Shown: positions 8,947-17,672, counted from the stretch's first letter. The stretch: DNA of 64,000 nucleotides from [Anoxybacillus] calidus (GCF_013760845.1 NZ_JACDUU010000010.1:1-64000); one strand, 5' to 3'. Translations and numbers: made by a program. The notes: a model not told the origin generated them from the sequence alone.

Positions 8947-9756
8947 ATGTCATTATTAACTGTTCATCAATTGTATATTTATTTTCGCAATAAGCCCATT
9001 GTCAAAAATATCGATTTTACCGTCAGACATGGGGAATGGTTTTCGTTAATTGGTGAAAGCGGCAGCGGCAAAAGCATAACAGCTTCTGCTATTGGAGGGT
9101 TGCTTCCAAAAGAAATGTTGATAGCCGCTGGTCATATTCTTTTTGACTACAAGGATATTACTCATTTATCTAATAAAGAATTTCAGAAAATACGCGGAAA
9201 AGAAATTTCTTATGTTTTCCAAGACTATCAAAGCTCGTTTACTCCTTTTATTAAAATAGGAAAACAACTAGATGAAATGATACAAGCGCATTGCTCTTTA
9301 ACCAAAAAGGAAAGAAGAGAAATCGCATTTCAAGCATTGGAAGACGTACAACTACCCGCAAAACGTGTATATGATAGTTATCCTTTTCAGCTAAGTGGCG
9401 GACAGTTGCAACGTGCATCCATTGCCATGGCCATCATGTTGAAACCTAAATTACTTATTGCCGATGAGCCTACCACAGCGCTTGACAGCATTACAGCAGC
9501 TCATGTGTTAGAAGTCATTGCAAACATCAAAGAGAAAATAAATTGTGCGATTTTATTTATTACACATGATTTAAGGATGGCTAGAAAATACTCCAATACC
9601 ATCGCGGTAATGAAACAAGGAAAAATAGTGGAAGTGGGCACGAAAGAAAGTGTTATATACCATCCTAGCCATCCTTATACGAAGCGATTATTGAGTGCTG
9701 TTCCAACGATTAAGCGTATTACTTCACCCACCAAACGTGACTTAATTTTGCAATAG
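8947..9756 (+). CDS. ABC transporter ATPase, NikD/CntD type
   Basis: A 269-residue ATPase with Walker A GESGSGKS (about residues 36-43), a Q-loop (VFQDYQ), the LSGGQLQR signature, Walker B LLIADEPTTALD and a switch His (FITHD). The C-terminal HPYTKRLLSAVP tail is typical of the oligopeptide/nickel ATPase subfamily. It pairs with the next gene as the heterodimeric motor. Spacing of 12 bases from the upstream permease, with AAGGGGGAATGAC before the ATG. Confidence 0.87.
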   Translation: MSLLTVHQLYIYFRNKPIVKNIDFTVRHGEWFSLIGESGSGKSITASAIGGLLPKEMLIAAGHILFDYKDITHLSNKEFQKIRGKEISYVFQDYQSSFTPFIKIGKQLDEMIQAHCSLTKKERREIAFQALEDVQLPAKRVYDSYPFQLSGGQLQRASIAMAIMLKPKLLIADEPTTALDSITAAHVLEVIANIKEKINCAILFITHDLRMARKYSNTIAVMKQGKIVEVGTKESVIYHPSHPYTKRLLSAVPTIKRITSPTKRDLILQ

Positions 9757-9769
9757 GAAGGAATAAGGC

Positions 9770-10546
9770 ATGATGACAAATGTATTAATTGCGAGAAACA
9801 TTAAAAAAACTTATTCTTCAGGTCAGCGAGCGATAAATGGGGTGTCGATGTCTATACAAAAAGGCGAATGTGTAGGGCTTGTTGGAGAAAGTGGCAGCGG
9901 CAAAAGTACGTTGGCGCGCTGTTTGCTTATGTTAGAAAAGCTGGACGAAGGAGAAATTTTTTTACATGACAACCCATTGCATCTCATGACAAAAAGAGAA
10001 ATTCGAAAAATTCGTCATGATATGCAAGCAGTGTTTCAAAACCCAACATCTGCCTTAAATCCAAAACTTAAGATCATTGATTCCCTCATGGAGGTATTAG
10101 ATACGTATCCTAACATCACCCCGGTTTATCTCCAAGATGTAAGAGATAATCGCGAATTATGTGCTAAGCGATTGCTTGAAATGGTTGGGATAGAGAGCCG
10201 CTATCTTTATTGTTATCCTCACGAGTTAAGTGGCGGACAAAAACAACGGGTCGCTATTGCTCGTGCGATTAGCATCCAGCCGTCTTTCATCATTTTTGAT
10301 GAACCAACAGCAAGCTTAGATGTATATACACAAGGGCAAATATTAACCCTTTTAAAGGAACTGCAGGAACAATTAGAATTATCCTATTTGTTTATTTCTC
10401 ATGATCTCCCATCGGTTCATTTTTTAAGCGAACGCATTTTGGTGATGAAGGAAGGAGTTTTTGTAGATCATTTTAAAAAGGATGATCTGTTTTCTCAAGA
10501 TCGCTATCCTTATACAAAAAAACTCGTTAACTTGTTTGAGATCTAA
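9770..10546 (+). CDS. ABC transporter ATPase, NikE/CntF type
   Basis: A 258-residue ATPase, second motor subunit. Walker [11 protein letters not shown]-loop [11 protein letters not shown], signature [10 protein letters not shown], Walker [12 protein letters not shown] and a switch His (FISHD) are all present. It is somewhat shorter than OppF/NikE proteins, and its C-terminal oligopeptide-family tail is reduced to [13 protein letters not shown]. It lies 13 bases after its partner and 11 before the exporter, inside the same transcript. Confidence 0.87.
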   Translation: MMTNVLIARNIKKTYSSGQRAINGVSMSIQKGECVGLVGESGSGKSTLARCLLMLEKLDEGEIFLHDNPLHLMTKREIRKIRHDMQAVFQNPTSALNPKLKIIDSLMEVLDTYPNITPVYLQDVRDNRELCAKRLLEMVGIESRYLYCYPHELSGGQKQRVAIARAISIQPSFIIFDEPTASLDVYTQGQILTLLKELQEQLELSYLFISHDLPSVHFLSERILVMKEGVFVDHFKKDDLFSQDRYPYTKKLVNLFEI

Positions 10547-10557
10547 GGAGGACAACA

Positions 10558-11886
10558 ATGACTCATCGAGCATATCTTTCTCTGGCGATCCCGCTTATTA
10601 TTTCAACGATGACCACTCCGTTATTAGGAGCTGTTGATACGGCAGTAGTGGGACAACTTCCCGATCCAGCGTATATTGGTGGCGTGGCTGTAGGGACCAT
10701 GATTTTTAACACGATGTATTGGTTGTTTGGCTTTTTAAGAGTCAGTACGTCCGGATTTACCGCACAAGCATATGGTGCGCAAGATTCCAAGCAGTGTTTT
10801 TTATATTTAGTAAGACCGTTTCTCATTGCGTTAGCCATCGGCATCATATTTATCCTTTTTCAATGGCCGATTAAGCATACTGCTTTAACGCTTATTCATC
10901 CAGATGAGAACGTCATGACTTTCGCAGATGAATATTTTTCAATTCGTATTTGGGGAGCGCCTTTTACTCTAGCAAATTATGTAATTCTTGGATGGTTCAT
11001 GGGAATATCCCGTGTAAAAATTTCGTTATTTTTACAAGTGTTTATGAATCTATTAAATGTTGTGCTTGATTTATTGTTTGTGAACATCCTTCATCAGGAT
11101 GTTAAAGGTGTAGCAACCGCTACATTAATTTCAGAAGCGGCTGCATTTTTGATTGGTATGTATATTGTCTTAAAGTCTTCCAATCTTCGTCTTTCCGCCA
11201 TTTCCAACAACGAGTTGTGGAATGTAGGAGAATTTAAGAAAATGATGTCGGTCAATCGAGATTTGTTTATTCGCACGATTTGTTTATTAACAGTGTTTAA
11301 TCTCTTTACAGCGAGAGGTGCATCTTTTGGCACAGAAATACTAGCAGCCAATGCCGTTCTGATTCAAATCCATTACATCATGGCATACTTTTTAGACGGA
11401 TTTGCCAATGCTAGTAGTATTCTAGTGGGAAAAGCTGTCGGCGCAAATGACGAAACGTTGTATAAGCGTACTTTATCGTTGTCATCGCAATGGGCGATTA
11501 TTTCCCCTTTGTTTATGATGCTCATTTATATACTGTTTAAAGATTCGATCATTCCTGTTTTTACAAAAAATCAGAATGTGATCGAACTGGCAAGATCCTA
11601 TAGTATTTGGGTAGCGATATTTCCACTTGCGGCAAGTTTCGGTTTAATCCTTTACGGTGTTTTTACAGGAGCGACAGAGACAGCACCGATTCGCAATTCC
11701 ATGCTAATTTCTCTCGCAGTATATATTGCGTTTCTGCTCATTTTTATACCTATGTTTCATAACCATGGATTGTGGCTTGCTTTTATTATTTTCAGTTTAG
11801 GTCGGTCTTTGTTTTTAGCCATGTATGTTCCAATGTTAAACAGAACATTATTTAGAAAAAGAGGTGCTATTAATGCCATTAGCTAA
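10558..11886 (+). CDS. MATE-family exporter, DinF-like; proposed metallophore exporter
   Basis: A 442-residue polytopic protein with about 12 helices in two bundles. The first helix region contains PLLGAVDTAVVGQLP, the DinF-branch MATE motif. MATE proteins export organic compounds using sodium or proton gradients. Its place between the importer ATPases and the nicotianamine-synthase-like gene, overlapping the latter by 14 bases, suggests it secretes the metal-free ligand. Staphylopine clusters use the MFS protein CntE for this step, so a MATE here is a substitution. RBS AAGGAGG precedes the ATG. Function is inferred from context. Confidence 0.82.
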   Translation: MTHRAYLSLAIPLIISTMTTPLLGAVDTAVVGQLPDPAYIGGVAVGTMIFNTMYWLFGFLRVSTSGFTAQAYGAQDSKQCFLYLVRPFLIALAIGIIFILFQWPIKHTALTLIHPDENVMTFADEYFSIRIWGAPFTLANYVILGWFMGISRVKISLFLQVFMNLLNVVLDLLFVNILHQDVKGVATATLISEAAAFLIGMYIVLKSSNLRLSAISNNELWNVGEFKKMMSVNRDLFIRTICLLTVFNLFTARGASFGTEILAANAVLIQIHYIMAYFLDGFANASSILVGKAVGANDETLYKRTLSLSSQWAIISPLFMMLIYILFKDSIIPVFTKNQNVIELARSYSIWVAIFPLAASFGLILYGVFTGATETAPIRNSMLISLAVYIAFLLIFIPMFHNHGLWLAFIIFSLGRSLFLAMYVPMLNRTLFRKRGAINAIS

Positions 11887-12703
11887 GTCTATTAAACTTA
11901 AAGAACAACTCATTAACCAATACAAACAGGCCTACAAAATACTTATGGATGAACATGATTTATCCCCTAATAATCCGATCATCAATCAAACACTTTATTC
12001 CCTTGTAACCAATCTGGGGCAATTTTTTGAACATGAGATGGAAGATGAAATACTATCCGATCACGAAATAGGAAAGATACGAAGAGATATGCTTCGAAAA
12101 TTAGAAACTGCAGAAACGCTCATGGAATTTTATTATGCTGAAAAATTTATACAAGATACACCAAATATAAATCATTTGAGAAAATTTATTTATTGGGACA
12201 ACTATGAAAGACTCGTTGAAATAGAATTAAATAAGCTTTTTGCGATCATAGAACGACAACAATTATCTTCTATTGTGTTTGTCGGATCAGGACCATTGCC
12301 ACTTAGTACTATATTGATTCAGCAAAAAACAGGGAAACCGGTTGTATGCTTGGATATCAATACAGAGGCATATGATATGGGCAAAAAATTAATTGATCAA
12401 TACAGTCTGCAACATTCGTTAGAGTATGTATTAGCAGACGGCGCATCCTATCATTACGATGGTTATGATTTAGTATGGATTGCCAGTCTTGTACCTAATA
12501 AAGAAGAGGTTGTTAAAAGAATATATGAGACAAATCCAAATGCGATTGTAGCAATAAGATCAGTAGATGGAATCTATCAATTGTTATATGAACCAGTGGA
12601 TGCTACTATTTTCCAAAATGTAGTTTGCGAAGAATTAGGGCGTACGAAAGCAAATTCATCCATTATAAACTCTACTATTTTTTATCGATTTCAAAATGTA
12701 TAG
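11873..12703 (+). CDS. Nicotianamine-synthase-like metallophore biosynthesis enzyme (CntL/NAS family)
   Basis: A 276-residue protein, close in length to CntL (about 270) and archaeal NAS. Residues 137-145 read VGSGPLPLS, the S-adenosylmethionine-binding glycine motif of nicotianamine synthases (usually GSGPLPL), followed by a Rossmann-like strand with VCLDINTEAYDMG (D/N for the ribose). An all-helical N-terminal domain carries the AETLMEFYYAE and YWDNYERLVEIE segments, typical of this family. These enzymes transfer aminobutyrate from SAM to an amino acid or to a growing chain. The ATG at 11873 is chosen because AGAGGTG sits before it; an upstream GTG would overlap that site. No racemase or opine dehydrogenase neighbours it, so the product is unknown. 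Confidence 0.85.
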   Translation: MPLAKSIKLKEQLINQYKQAYKILMDEHDLSPNNPIINQTLYSLVTNLGQFFEHEMEDEILSDHEIGKIRRDMLRKLETAETLMEFYYAEKFIQDTPNINHLRKFIYWDNYERLVEIELNKLFAIIERQQLSSIVFVGSGPLPLSTILIQQKTGKPVVCLDINTEAYDMGKKLIDQYSLQHSLEYVLADGASYHYDGYDLVWIASLVPNKEEVVKRIYETNPNAIVAIRSVDGIYQLLYEPVDATIFQNVVCEELGRTKANSSIINSTIFYRFQNV

Positions 12704-12747
12704 TAAGTAATAATGCTATATCAGTAAGAGTTTTTTAGTAAGAAGAT

Positions 12748-12787
12748 GCCTGTACATACAGAGAGGCTTTTGTATGTACAGGCTTTT
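12748..12787 (+). terminator. Terminator of the metallophore operon
   Basis: Perfect 12-bp stem gcctgtacatac / gtatgtacaggc with a 12-base loop, followed by ttttatt. It closes the seven-gene transcript. Confidence 0.88.
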
Positions 12788-12897
12788 ATTATAAGGATTT
12801 ATTTCAAAACGCATGACATTCTTATGCTAACCTTGAACATGTTAAAGGATTTTGTTAAATCAGCGATTGATTGAAGGATCAAATCTTTTTTCAAAAA

Positions 12898-12938
12898 AAA
12901 GAAGCGAACGGAAATCTGATATTTTTGTTCGTTTCTTT
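12898..12938. terminator. Second inverted repeat, possible bidirectional terminator
   Basis: 12-bp stem aaagaagcgaac / gttcgtttcttt with one G-T pair and A-rich and T-rich flanks on either side. It lies between the metallophore operon and the next gene cluster in an otherwise empty 380-base gap. Confidence 0.5.
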
Positions 12939-13087
12939 ACGTTCAAAGAGGGGCTATTATTAACAAAATTTTTTTAATAATCTTGCGGATTTGTAGAAGG
13001 CTTTTTCTATATATGGTAGTATTTTTACACTGATATGTGTTTTTGTCGTCCGTTTTTGATACAAAATTCGAGGAGGAAAAAACGTTG

Positions 13088-13426
13088 ATGCGGTTAACAG
13101 ATGAGGAAGTACAATCTCTTTTACAGAAGATAGAAGGTTGGCGTCTTCTTGAACAGCGATGGATTGCAAGAAAGTACCGCTTTCAAGACTATTTGCAAGA
13201 AATAGAATTTGTGCGGCAAATAGCGGCCATTTCTGAAGAAGCCAACCATCATCCGTTCATTTCCATTGATTATAAGTTAATTACGGTAAAAATTTCATCT
13301 TGGCGAGCGAAAGGACTCACGAAACTTGATTTCGAACTGGTGAAAAAATATGATGAAGTGTATGAGAAAATGAAATGGTACAGGGGAAGAAGGGAAAACG
13401 ATGCTTTTAAAATGGATTCGATGTGA
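13088..13426 (+). CDS. 4a-hydroxytetrahydrobiopterin dehydratase (PCD/DCoH)
   Basis: A 112-residue pterin-4a-carbinolamine dehydratase, which dehydrates and so recycles 4a-hydroxytetrahydropterin. The active-site signature is complete: [13 protein letters not shown] followed 10 residues later by W and then Asp (ExxxHHP..Y..W..D). AGGAGG lies 11 bases before the ATG at 13088; a TTG three bases earlier is a possible alternative start. No phenylalanine hydroxylase is adjacent, so its partner enzyme is unknown. The tail [13 protein letters not shown] overlaps the next gene by 26 bases. Confidence 0.9.
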   Translation: MRLTDEEVQSLLQKIEGWRLLEQRWIARKYRFQDYLQEIEFVRQIAAISEEANHHPFISIDYKLITVKISSWRAKGLTKLDFELVKKYDEVYEKMKWYRGRRENDAFKMDSM

Positions 13427-13943
13427 AGTGGATGAAGAGAAGAAAGCGGCGTTTTCCACCGCACAAGAAAAATGGCGCGATTTGAAAGGATACCCGGGGT
13501 TTCTCGGACAGATCGGTGGCTGGAATGTTGCGAAGCTACAAGAAGCGTGTATATTGGCGTTTTGGGAAAATCATGATTCTTATCGCTCTTTTATGAGTGA
13601 TAAACATGACGAAATTTTTGAGCGAAGCAGGCAAAAAGGGACGTATTATAAAATCTCAGTTGATATTGTTGAAGTAAAACAACCTACCGAATGGTATCAT
13701 ATAAGCATGACCGAAGTGCTACAAAAAAGCAAAATGCTGTACGTTAGTAGACTAAAAGAAAAACAAACACTGTCAGACACGATAAAACAAGACAAACATA
13801 TAGTGGCAACGTTCCTTTCAGAAAATCAAAAAAATCATCATTTACTTGCTGTTTTATGTGCATCGATGGAACTTTCTCCGATCGAATGGAAAAACATGAT
13901 TCATACACAAGTCAAACTGGAAAACGCGTGGAAGGTTGTTTGA
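13401..13943 (+). CDS. ydbC: YdbC-like DUF4937 protein with extra C-terminal domain
   Basis: A 180-residue protein. Residues 1-100 ([20 protein letters not shown], then [13 protein letters not shown] and [13 protein letters not shown]) match the DUF4937/YdbC pattern, an ABM-like ferredoxin-fold domain of unknown function. The C-terminal 75 residues have no recognised domain and make it longer than I expect for B. subtilis YdbC. GGGGAAGAAGG upstream acts as the ribosome-binding site inside the previous gene. Overlap with the pterin dehydratase shows they are cotranscribed. Confidence 0.72.
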   Translation: MLLKWIRCEVDEEKKAAFSTAQEKWRDLKGYPGFLGQIGGWNVAKLQEACILAFWENHDSYRSFMSDKHDEIFERSRQKGTYYKISVDIVEVKQPTEWYHISMTEVLQKSKMLYVSRLKEKQTLSDTIKQDKHIVATFLSENQKNHHLLAVLCASMELSPIEWKNMIHTQVKLENAWKVV

Positions 13944-13965
13944 AAAACAAAAGGAGCGTGAAAAA

Positions 13966-14379
13966 ATGAAATTTTATATCGCCTCTAGTTTTGCCAACAA
14001 AGAAGCGGTTCGCGCTTTGGCAAGCTTTCTTATAAAAGAAGGTTTTACACAAACGTATGATTGGACAAAAAATGAACGCGCGGTAACGTTAGAAGATTTA
14101 GCACGAATCGGGGAGGAAGAGAAAAACGCGGTTATATCTGCGGATTTTTTTATTTTATTGCTTCCAGGCGGAAAAGGAAGTCATGTGGAGCTAGGGATTG
14201 CACTCGCATTAGGAAAGCGCATCTATATATACTCGCCAGAAGATGAAGTGAACGATTTTGCGACAGCAACAACATTTTATCACGTATCGAATGTGAAGAG
14301 ATTTACTGGTTCAATAGAAGAATTTGTTGAAAAACTTATTTCCTATGAAAAGGTGAATGAGGTATATGAAAATCAGTAA
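13966..14379 (+). CDS. Nucleoside 2-deoxyribosyltransferase-like protein
   Basis: A 137-residue protein with the MKFYIASSF opening strand and the SHVELGIALALGKRIYIYSP segment typical of the nucleoside 2-deoxyribosyltransferase/TIR-like fold, where the Glu of VELG is the catalytic nucleophile in active members. The preceding ISADFFILLLPG segment forms the neighbouring strand. AAAGGAG precedes the ATG at 13966. Substrate is unknown: it could be a deoxyribosyltransferase or another nucleotide N-glycosidase. It overlaps the cupin gene downstream. Confidence 0.7.
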   Translation: MKFYIASSFANKEAVRALASFLIKEGFTQTYDWTKNERAVTLEDLARIGEEEKNAVISADFFILLLPGGKGSHVELGIALALGKRIYIYSPEDEVNDFATATTFYHVSNVKRFTGSIEEFVEKLISYEKVNEVYENQ

Positions 14380-14731
14380 ACAAACCGCCGATCATTACAT
14401 CTGGGGAGAAAGGTGTGATAGATGGCATTTAGTCAAAGACAGCAATTTGAGTGTTATTCACGAACGCATGCCGTCAAACACGTCAGAAGTCAAACATTAT
14501 CACGAAAAATCGCGGCAATTTTTCTTTGTGTTATCAGGAACCATTACAATTGAAGTGAATGGTAATATAATGAACCTCGATAAGCATGAAGGCATCGAAG
14601 TTCCACCGCTTGTTCCACATCAAGTGTTTAACCAATCGGAGTGTGATGCCGAATTTTTAGTCATTTCACAGCCGGCAAGCAAAGGCGATCGAATATTACT
14701 CGATTTTCATGATGAAAAGGAGAATGGTTAA
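14366..14731 (+). CDS. Small cupin-domain protein
   Basis: A 121-residue single-domain cupin_2 protein. The first metal-binding cupin motif is visible as KHYHEKSRQFFFVLSG (H..H...E replaced by H..H...Q), and the second as EVPPLVPHQVFN. The Glu normally found in motif 1 is not obvious, so metal binding may be altered. The start is the ATG at 14366, overlapping the previous gene by 14 bases. Its TAA overlaps the next gene's ATG (TAATG). Cupins next to YdbC-like genes also occur in B. subtilis (ydbB-ydbC). Confidence 0.75.
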   Translation: MKISKQTADHYIWGERCDRWHLVKDSNLSVIHERMPSNTSEVKHYHEKSRQFFFVLSGTITIEVNGNIMNLDKHEGIEVPPLVPHQVFNQSECDAEFLVISQPASKGDRILLDFHDEKENG

Positions 14732-15252
14732 TGAGAAAGGTAGAAGTTGTTCCATTTAATGAGAGTTGGTCTGTCATGTTTGAAGAAGAAGCACGAAAGA
14801 TGAATACCATTTTTGGCAATGAAATCGTTGCTATTTATCACATTGGAAGTACGTCGATTCCTGGCATGTATGCTAAACCAATTATTGATATTTTAGTAGA
14901 GGTAAAAGACATTGAGAGCGTTGATCACTACAACGAGCAAATGTCGGCGCTTGGTTATCGGGCGATGGGGGAGAATGGGATTTCCGGACGAAGATATTTT
15001 CGTAAAGGTGAGGTAGAAAGAACACATCATATCCATGTGTTCGAAACGGGAAGCGAGCATATTACAAGGCATTTGGCGTTTAAAGAATATATGATTGCCC
15101 ATCCTGAGGAAGCAAAAGCATATAGCGAATTGAAACAAAAGCTCTCTGAGCAGTTTCCAACCGATATTAAATCCTATATTGAAGGAAAAGACCCGTTTAT
15201 TAAAGAGACAGAGAAGAAAGCATTGCAGTGGTATAAGCATCGTAACGGTTAA
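14731..15252 (+). CDS. GrpB family protein (UPF0157, nucleotidyltransferase fold)
   Basis: A 173-residue GrpB-family protein. The nucleotidyltransferase-like signature is clear: YHIGSTSIPGMYAKPIIDIL (GST followed by D.D-type strand), then HIHV and RHLAFKEYM. The family is related to minimal nucleotidyltransferases, but the substrate is unknown. It is the last gene of a five-gene run with overlapping starts and stops from 13088, so it is cotranscribed with the pterin, YdbC, deoxyribosyltransferase-like and cupin genes. Confidence 0.85.
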   Translation: MRKVEVVPFNESWSVMFEEEARKMNTIFGNEIVAIYHIGSTSIPGMYAKPIIDILVEVKDIESVDHYNEQMSALGYRAMGENGISGRRYFRKGEVERTHHIHVFETGSEHITRHLAFKEYMIAHPEEAKAYSELKQKLSEQFPTDIKSYIEGKDPFIKETEKKALQWYKHRNG

Positions 15253-15474
15253 AGGACCATCATTCCCCCTTCTTTTCCGGGCATTTTTTTCTCATTCCAA
15301 TAACGGTATCTGATAGAATGATTAGAGCATTTATTGTTATACTTTATTTTTTTCAATACTAAAGATGAGAAAATGGAATTTTTATCTTTATCAGTTCAAT
15401 ACGTCATTTTTTATCTCGTGCCCCTGTTTATGCCGTAAAATAAAAACTTGTCATTTCAAAAAAGGAGAAGAAAG

Positions 15475-16113
15475 GTGTGTCGAGGAAAGTTCTGTTTTCT
15501 TCCATTTTTCAGCTTCATCTTACTGTTCATGACTATTTTCGAAATGAAACCCAACGCCGCTCCGTCTCCTTCCGAAATTGAAAAAGCAAAACAAGAAGCT
15601 CCTCTGCATGTTATCGGCACGGTCACTTCCGATCAGCTGTACAAAGACATAACAGAAGAAAAAGAAATCCCTGTTCAAATAAGAAAAATAATCCTCGATG
15701 TTAGACAGATTTTAAAAGCTCCAACTAATGAAATACTCACTACAGTTGATATCTTCTACACATACATTCCTTCTTGAAAGGCATACTCAGGTGCAAAACG
15801 AATGGACATTGCCGTTGGGGATGTCATTGAATTTTGGCTGGAAAAAGGGGAGTACGGTTGGGAGCCAGCATTATCAGGCGATACAGTGAAGCATATCAAG
15901 TGCGTAAAAAACCGCAAAGAGCCGATTCCAGAACCATTTTTACATTTAGTAAAACGTAACGTTCGCACAGTTCGGTTAAGATATTCCAGTGTTACTGTAT
16001 GGATTGGAATCCTCACTTTCCTTTTCACGTTCGTCCTGCTGGCTTGGAGGAAACAAAAAATGATTTTTGTAAGAAAATACAGAAAATTCGTTGACTTTCA
16101 TAGGCAAAGGTAA
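15475..16113 (+). pseudogene. Signal-peptide/C-terminal-anchor protein gene interrupted by an in-frame TGA
   Basis: Two open segments in the same frame (15475-15774 and 15778-16113) are separated only by TGA at 15775-15777. Reading through gives a 212-residue protein. It has an N-terminal hydrophobic signal (FLPFFSFILLFMTIF), an extracytoplasmic beta-rich region (PLHVIGTVTSDQLYKD, DIAVGDVIEFWLEKGEYGWE) and a C-terminal transmembrane helix (VTVWIGILTFLFTFVLLAW) followed by a basic tail. The GTG at 15475 follows AAAAGGAG. I do not recognise the family. A nonsense mutation is the simplest reading; a sequencing error is possible. Confidence 0.65.
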
Positions 16114-16155
16114 TATCCTAATTATGAAGTTTGAAAAGCAGAGGAGAGATGAGCA

Positions 16156-17319
16156 ATGAGTTTAGTTCAGCAAAGAAGAGGTTATTTCGGAGAATTTGGC
16201 GGGAGTTTCGTGCCACCGGAACTGCAGGAAGCGCTTGACTATTTGGAGGACCAGTTTTTTAAGTACAAAGATGATCCGGAATTTAACGAAGAATTTAAGC
16301 ACTATTTAAAGGAATACATCGGACGAGAAAATCCGCTTACGTTTGCTGCCCGGCTCACAGAGCGTTTAGGAGGGGCAAAAATTTATTTGAAGCGCGAAGA
16401 TTTAAACCATACAGGTTCACATAAGATTAATAACGTCATCGGACAAATTTTGCTTGCGAAACGAATGGGAGCAAAACGCGTCATCGCTGAAACGGGTGCG
16501 GGACAGCATGGTGTCGCCACTGCGACGGCTTGTGCGATGTTTGGAATCGATTGCACCATTTATATGGGTGAGGAAGATACAAGACGTCAGGCATTAAACG
16601 TGTTTCGCATGGAGCTTTTAGGTGCAAAAGTCGTTCCGGTATCAAAAGGACAAGGAAGATTGAAGGATGCAGTCGATGAAGCGTTAAATGACCTTGTTGA
16701 AAATTATAAGAACACGTTTTATTTGCTTGGTTCAGCGGTTGGACCTCATCCATACCCAAGCATCGTCAAACATTTTCAGTCTGTCATAAGCGAAGAAAGC
16801 AAACGACAAATTTTAGAAAAAGAAGGACGTTTGCCGGATGCGGTCATCGCTTGCGTCGGCGGAGGAAGCAACGCGATTGGGGCATTTGCTCATTATATTG
16901 ATGAACTAAGCGTACGTCTGATCGGCGTCGAGCCGGAAAGAGCAGCAACGCTTACAAAAGGTGTCCCAGCCGTGCTTCATGGATTTAAATGTTTAGTATT
17001 GTTAGATGAAGAAGGAAATCCTCAGCCGACTTATTCGATTGCCGCTGGTCTTGATTATCCGGGAATTGGTCCTGAGCACAGCCATTTAAAAGTTTCCGGA
17101 CGTGCCGAGTATTATACAGTTACGAACGAGGAAGTGCTTGAAGCATTTCAAGTGTTATCGAGAACGGAAGGTATTATTCCAGCACTTGAGAGCGCCCATG
17201 CTGTTGCTTATGCGCTGAAGCTGGCGCCGATATTAAGCCGAGAACAAATCATCATTGTCAATCTTTCCGGACGTGGAGATAAAGACGTTGAGCAAGTGTT
17301 TCGGATGCTAAAGTCATAA
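16156..17319 (+). CDS. trpB: Tryptophan synthase beta subunit, isolated copy
   Basis: A 387-residue TrpB, which condenses indole with serine using PLP. The PLP lysine is Lys90 in GSHKINN; catalytic Glu112 is in AETGAGQHG; the phosphate loop is GGGSNAIG; the C-terminal serine motif is NLSGRGDKD. Length and sequence fit the TrpB1 type that pairs with TrpA, not the longer TrpB2. No other trp gene is nearby and a terminator follows directly, so this copy is monocistronic. It could be the only trpB, moved from the trp operon, or a second copy. Confidence 0.93.
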   Translation: MSLVQQRRGYFGEFGGSFVPPELQEALDYLEDQFFKYKDDPEFNEEFKHYLKEYIGRENPLTFAARLTERLGGAKIYLKREDLNHTGSHKINNVIGQILLAKRMGAKRVIAETGAGQHGVATATACAMFGIDCTIYMGEEDTRRQALNVFRMELLGAKVVPVSKGQGRLKDAVDEALNDLVENYKNTFYLLGSAVGPHPYPSIVKHFQSVISEESKRQILEKEGRLPDAVIACVGGGSNAIGAFAHYIDELSVRLIGVEPERAATLTKGVPAVLHGFKCLVLLDEEGNPQPTYSIAAGLDYPGIGPEHSHLKVSGRAEYYTVTNEEVLEAFQVLSRTEGIIPALESAHAVAYALKLAPILSREQIIIVNLSGRGDKDVEQVFRMLKS

Positions 17320-17335
17320 AAATAACGAGTTGTTA

Positions 17336-17379
17336 GCGTGGAACCTGTGGTCATTGACCACGAGTTTCACGTTTTTTAT
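17336..17379 (+). terminator. Terminator after trpB
   Basis: Hairpin with outer stem cgtggaac / gtttcacg (G-T pairs) and inner stem gtggtca / tgaccac, followed by gttttttattt. Confidence 0.75.
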
Positions 17380-17465
17380 TTGTACATGCAACAAAGATAA
17401 GTCGAAATTTGCAGTGTTTTTATACTTATAAATTAGAATAATAGATAGAAAGGAGAGGAAGAAAT

Positions 17466-17672
17466 ATGGCTGTTTCAACAGTATTAAAATGGATTAGCGG
17501 GGGACTTGAAGCGTTGTTAGGAGTTCCTATTTTAGGAGGGAAATTGGTCATTGCTTTAGCGTGGACTCCGTTAGCGGTGATGTTCATTTTACATGTGGTT
17601 ACATTAGTTTTTTCGATTCGCGAAGGAGAAAAGAAGCATGGAAGCATTTTAGGAATCGTCACTTCTTGTTAA
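17466..17672 (+). pseudogene. Small membrane protein truncated at an IS3 relic
   Basis: A 68-residue remnant with two hydrophobic helices, starting MAVSTVLKWISGGLEALLGVP behind AGGAGAGGAAGAAAT. The sequence stops right after GILGIVTSC-like residues (ILGIVTSC), where related Bacillaceae proteins that I recall continue with further helices. The stop codon TAA coincides with the edge of a leftward IS3-type transposase fragment, so the C-terminal part was lost by an insertion or recombination event. Function unknown. Confidence 0.6.

Noticed and set aside
5653-10546. Reading the ABC transporter as a plain nickel or oligopeptide importer
   Set aside because: The Zur box, the cotranscribed NAS-like gene and the exporter point to metallophore-bound zinc. 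Sequence family alone does not separate these options.
15775-15777. TGA as a selenocysteine codon
   Set aside because: No SECIS-like hairpin follows the codon, the flanks show no redox motif, and selenoproteins are rare in Bacillaceae. A nonsense mutation is simpler.
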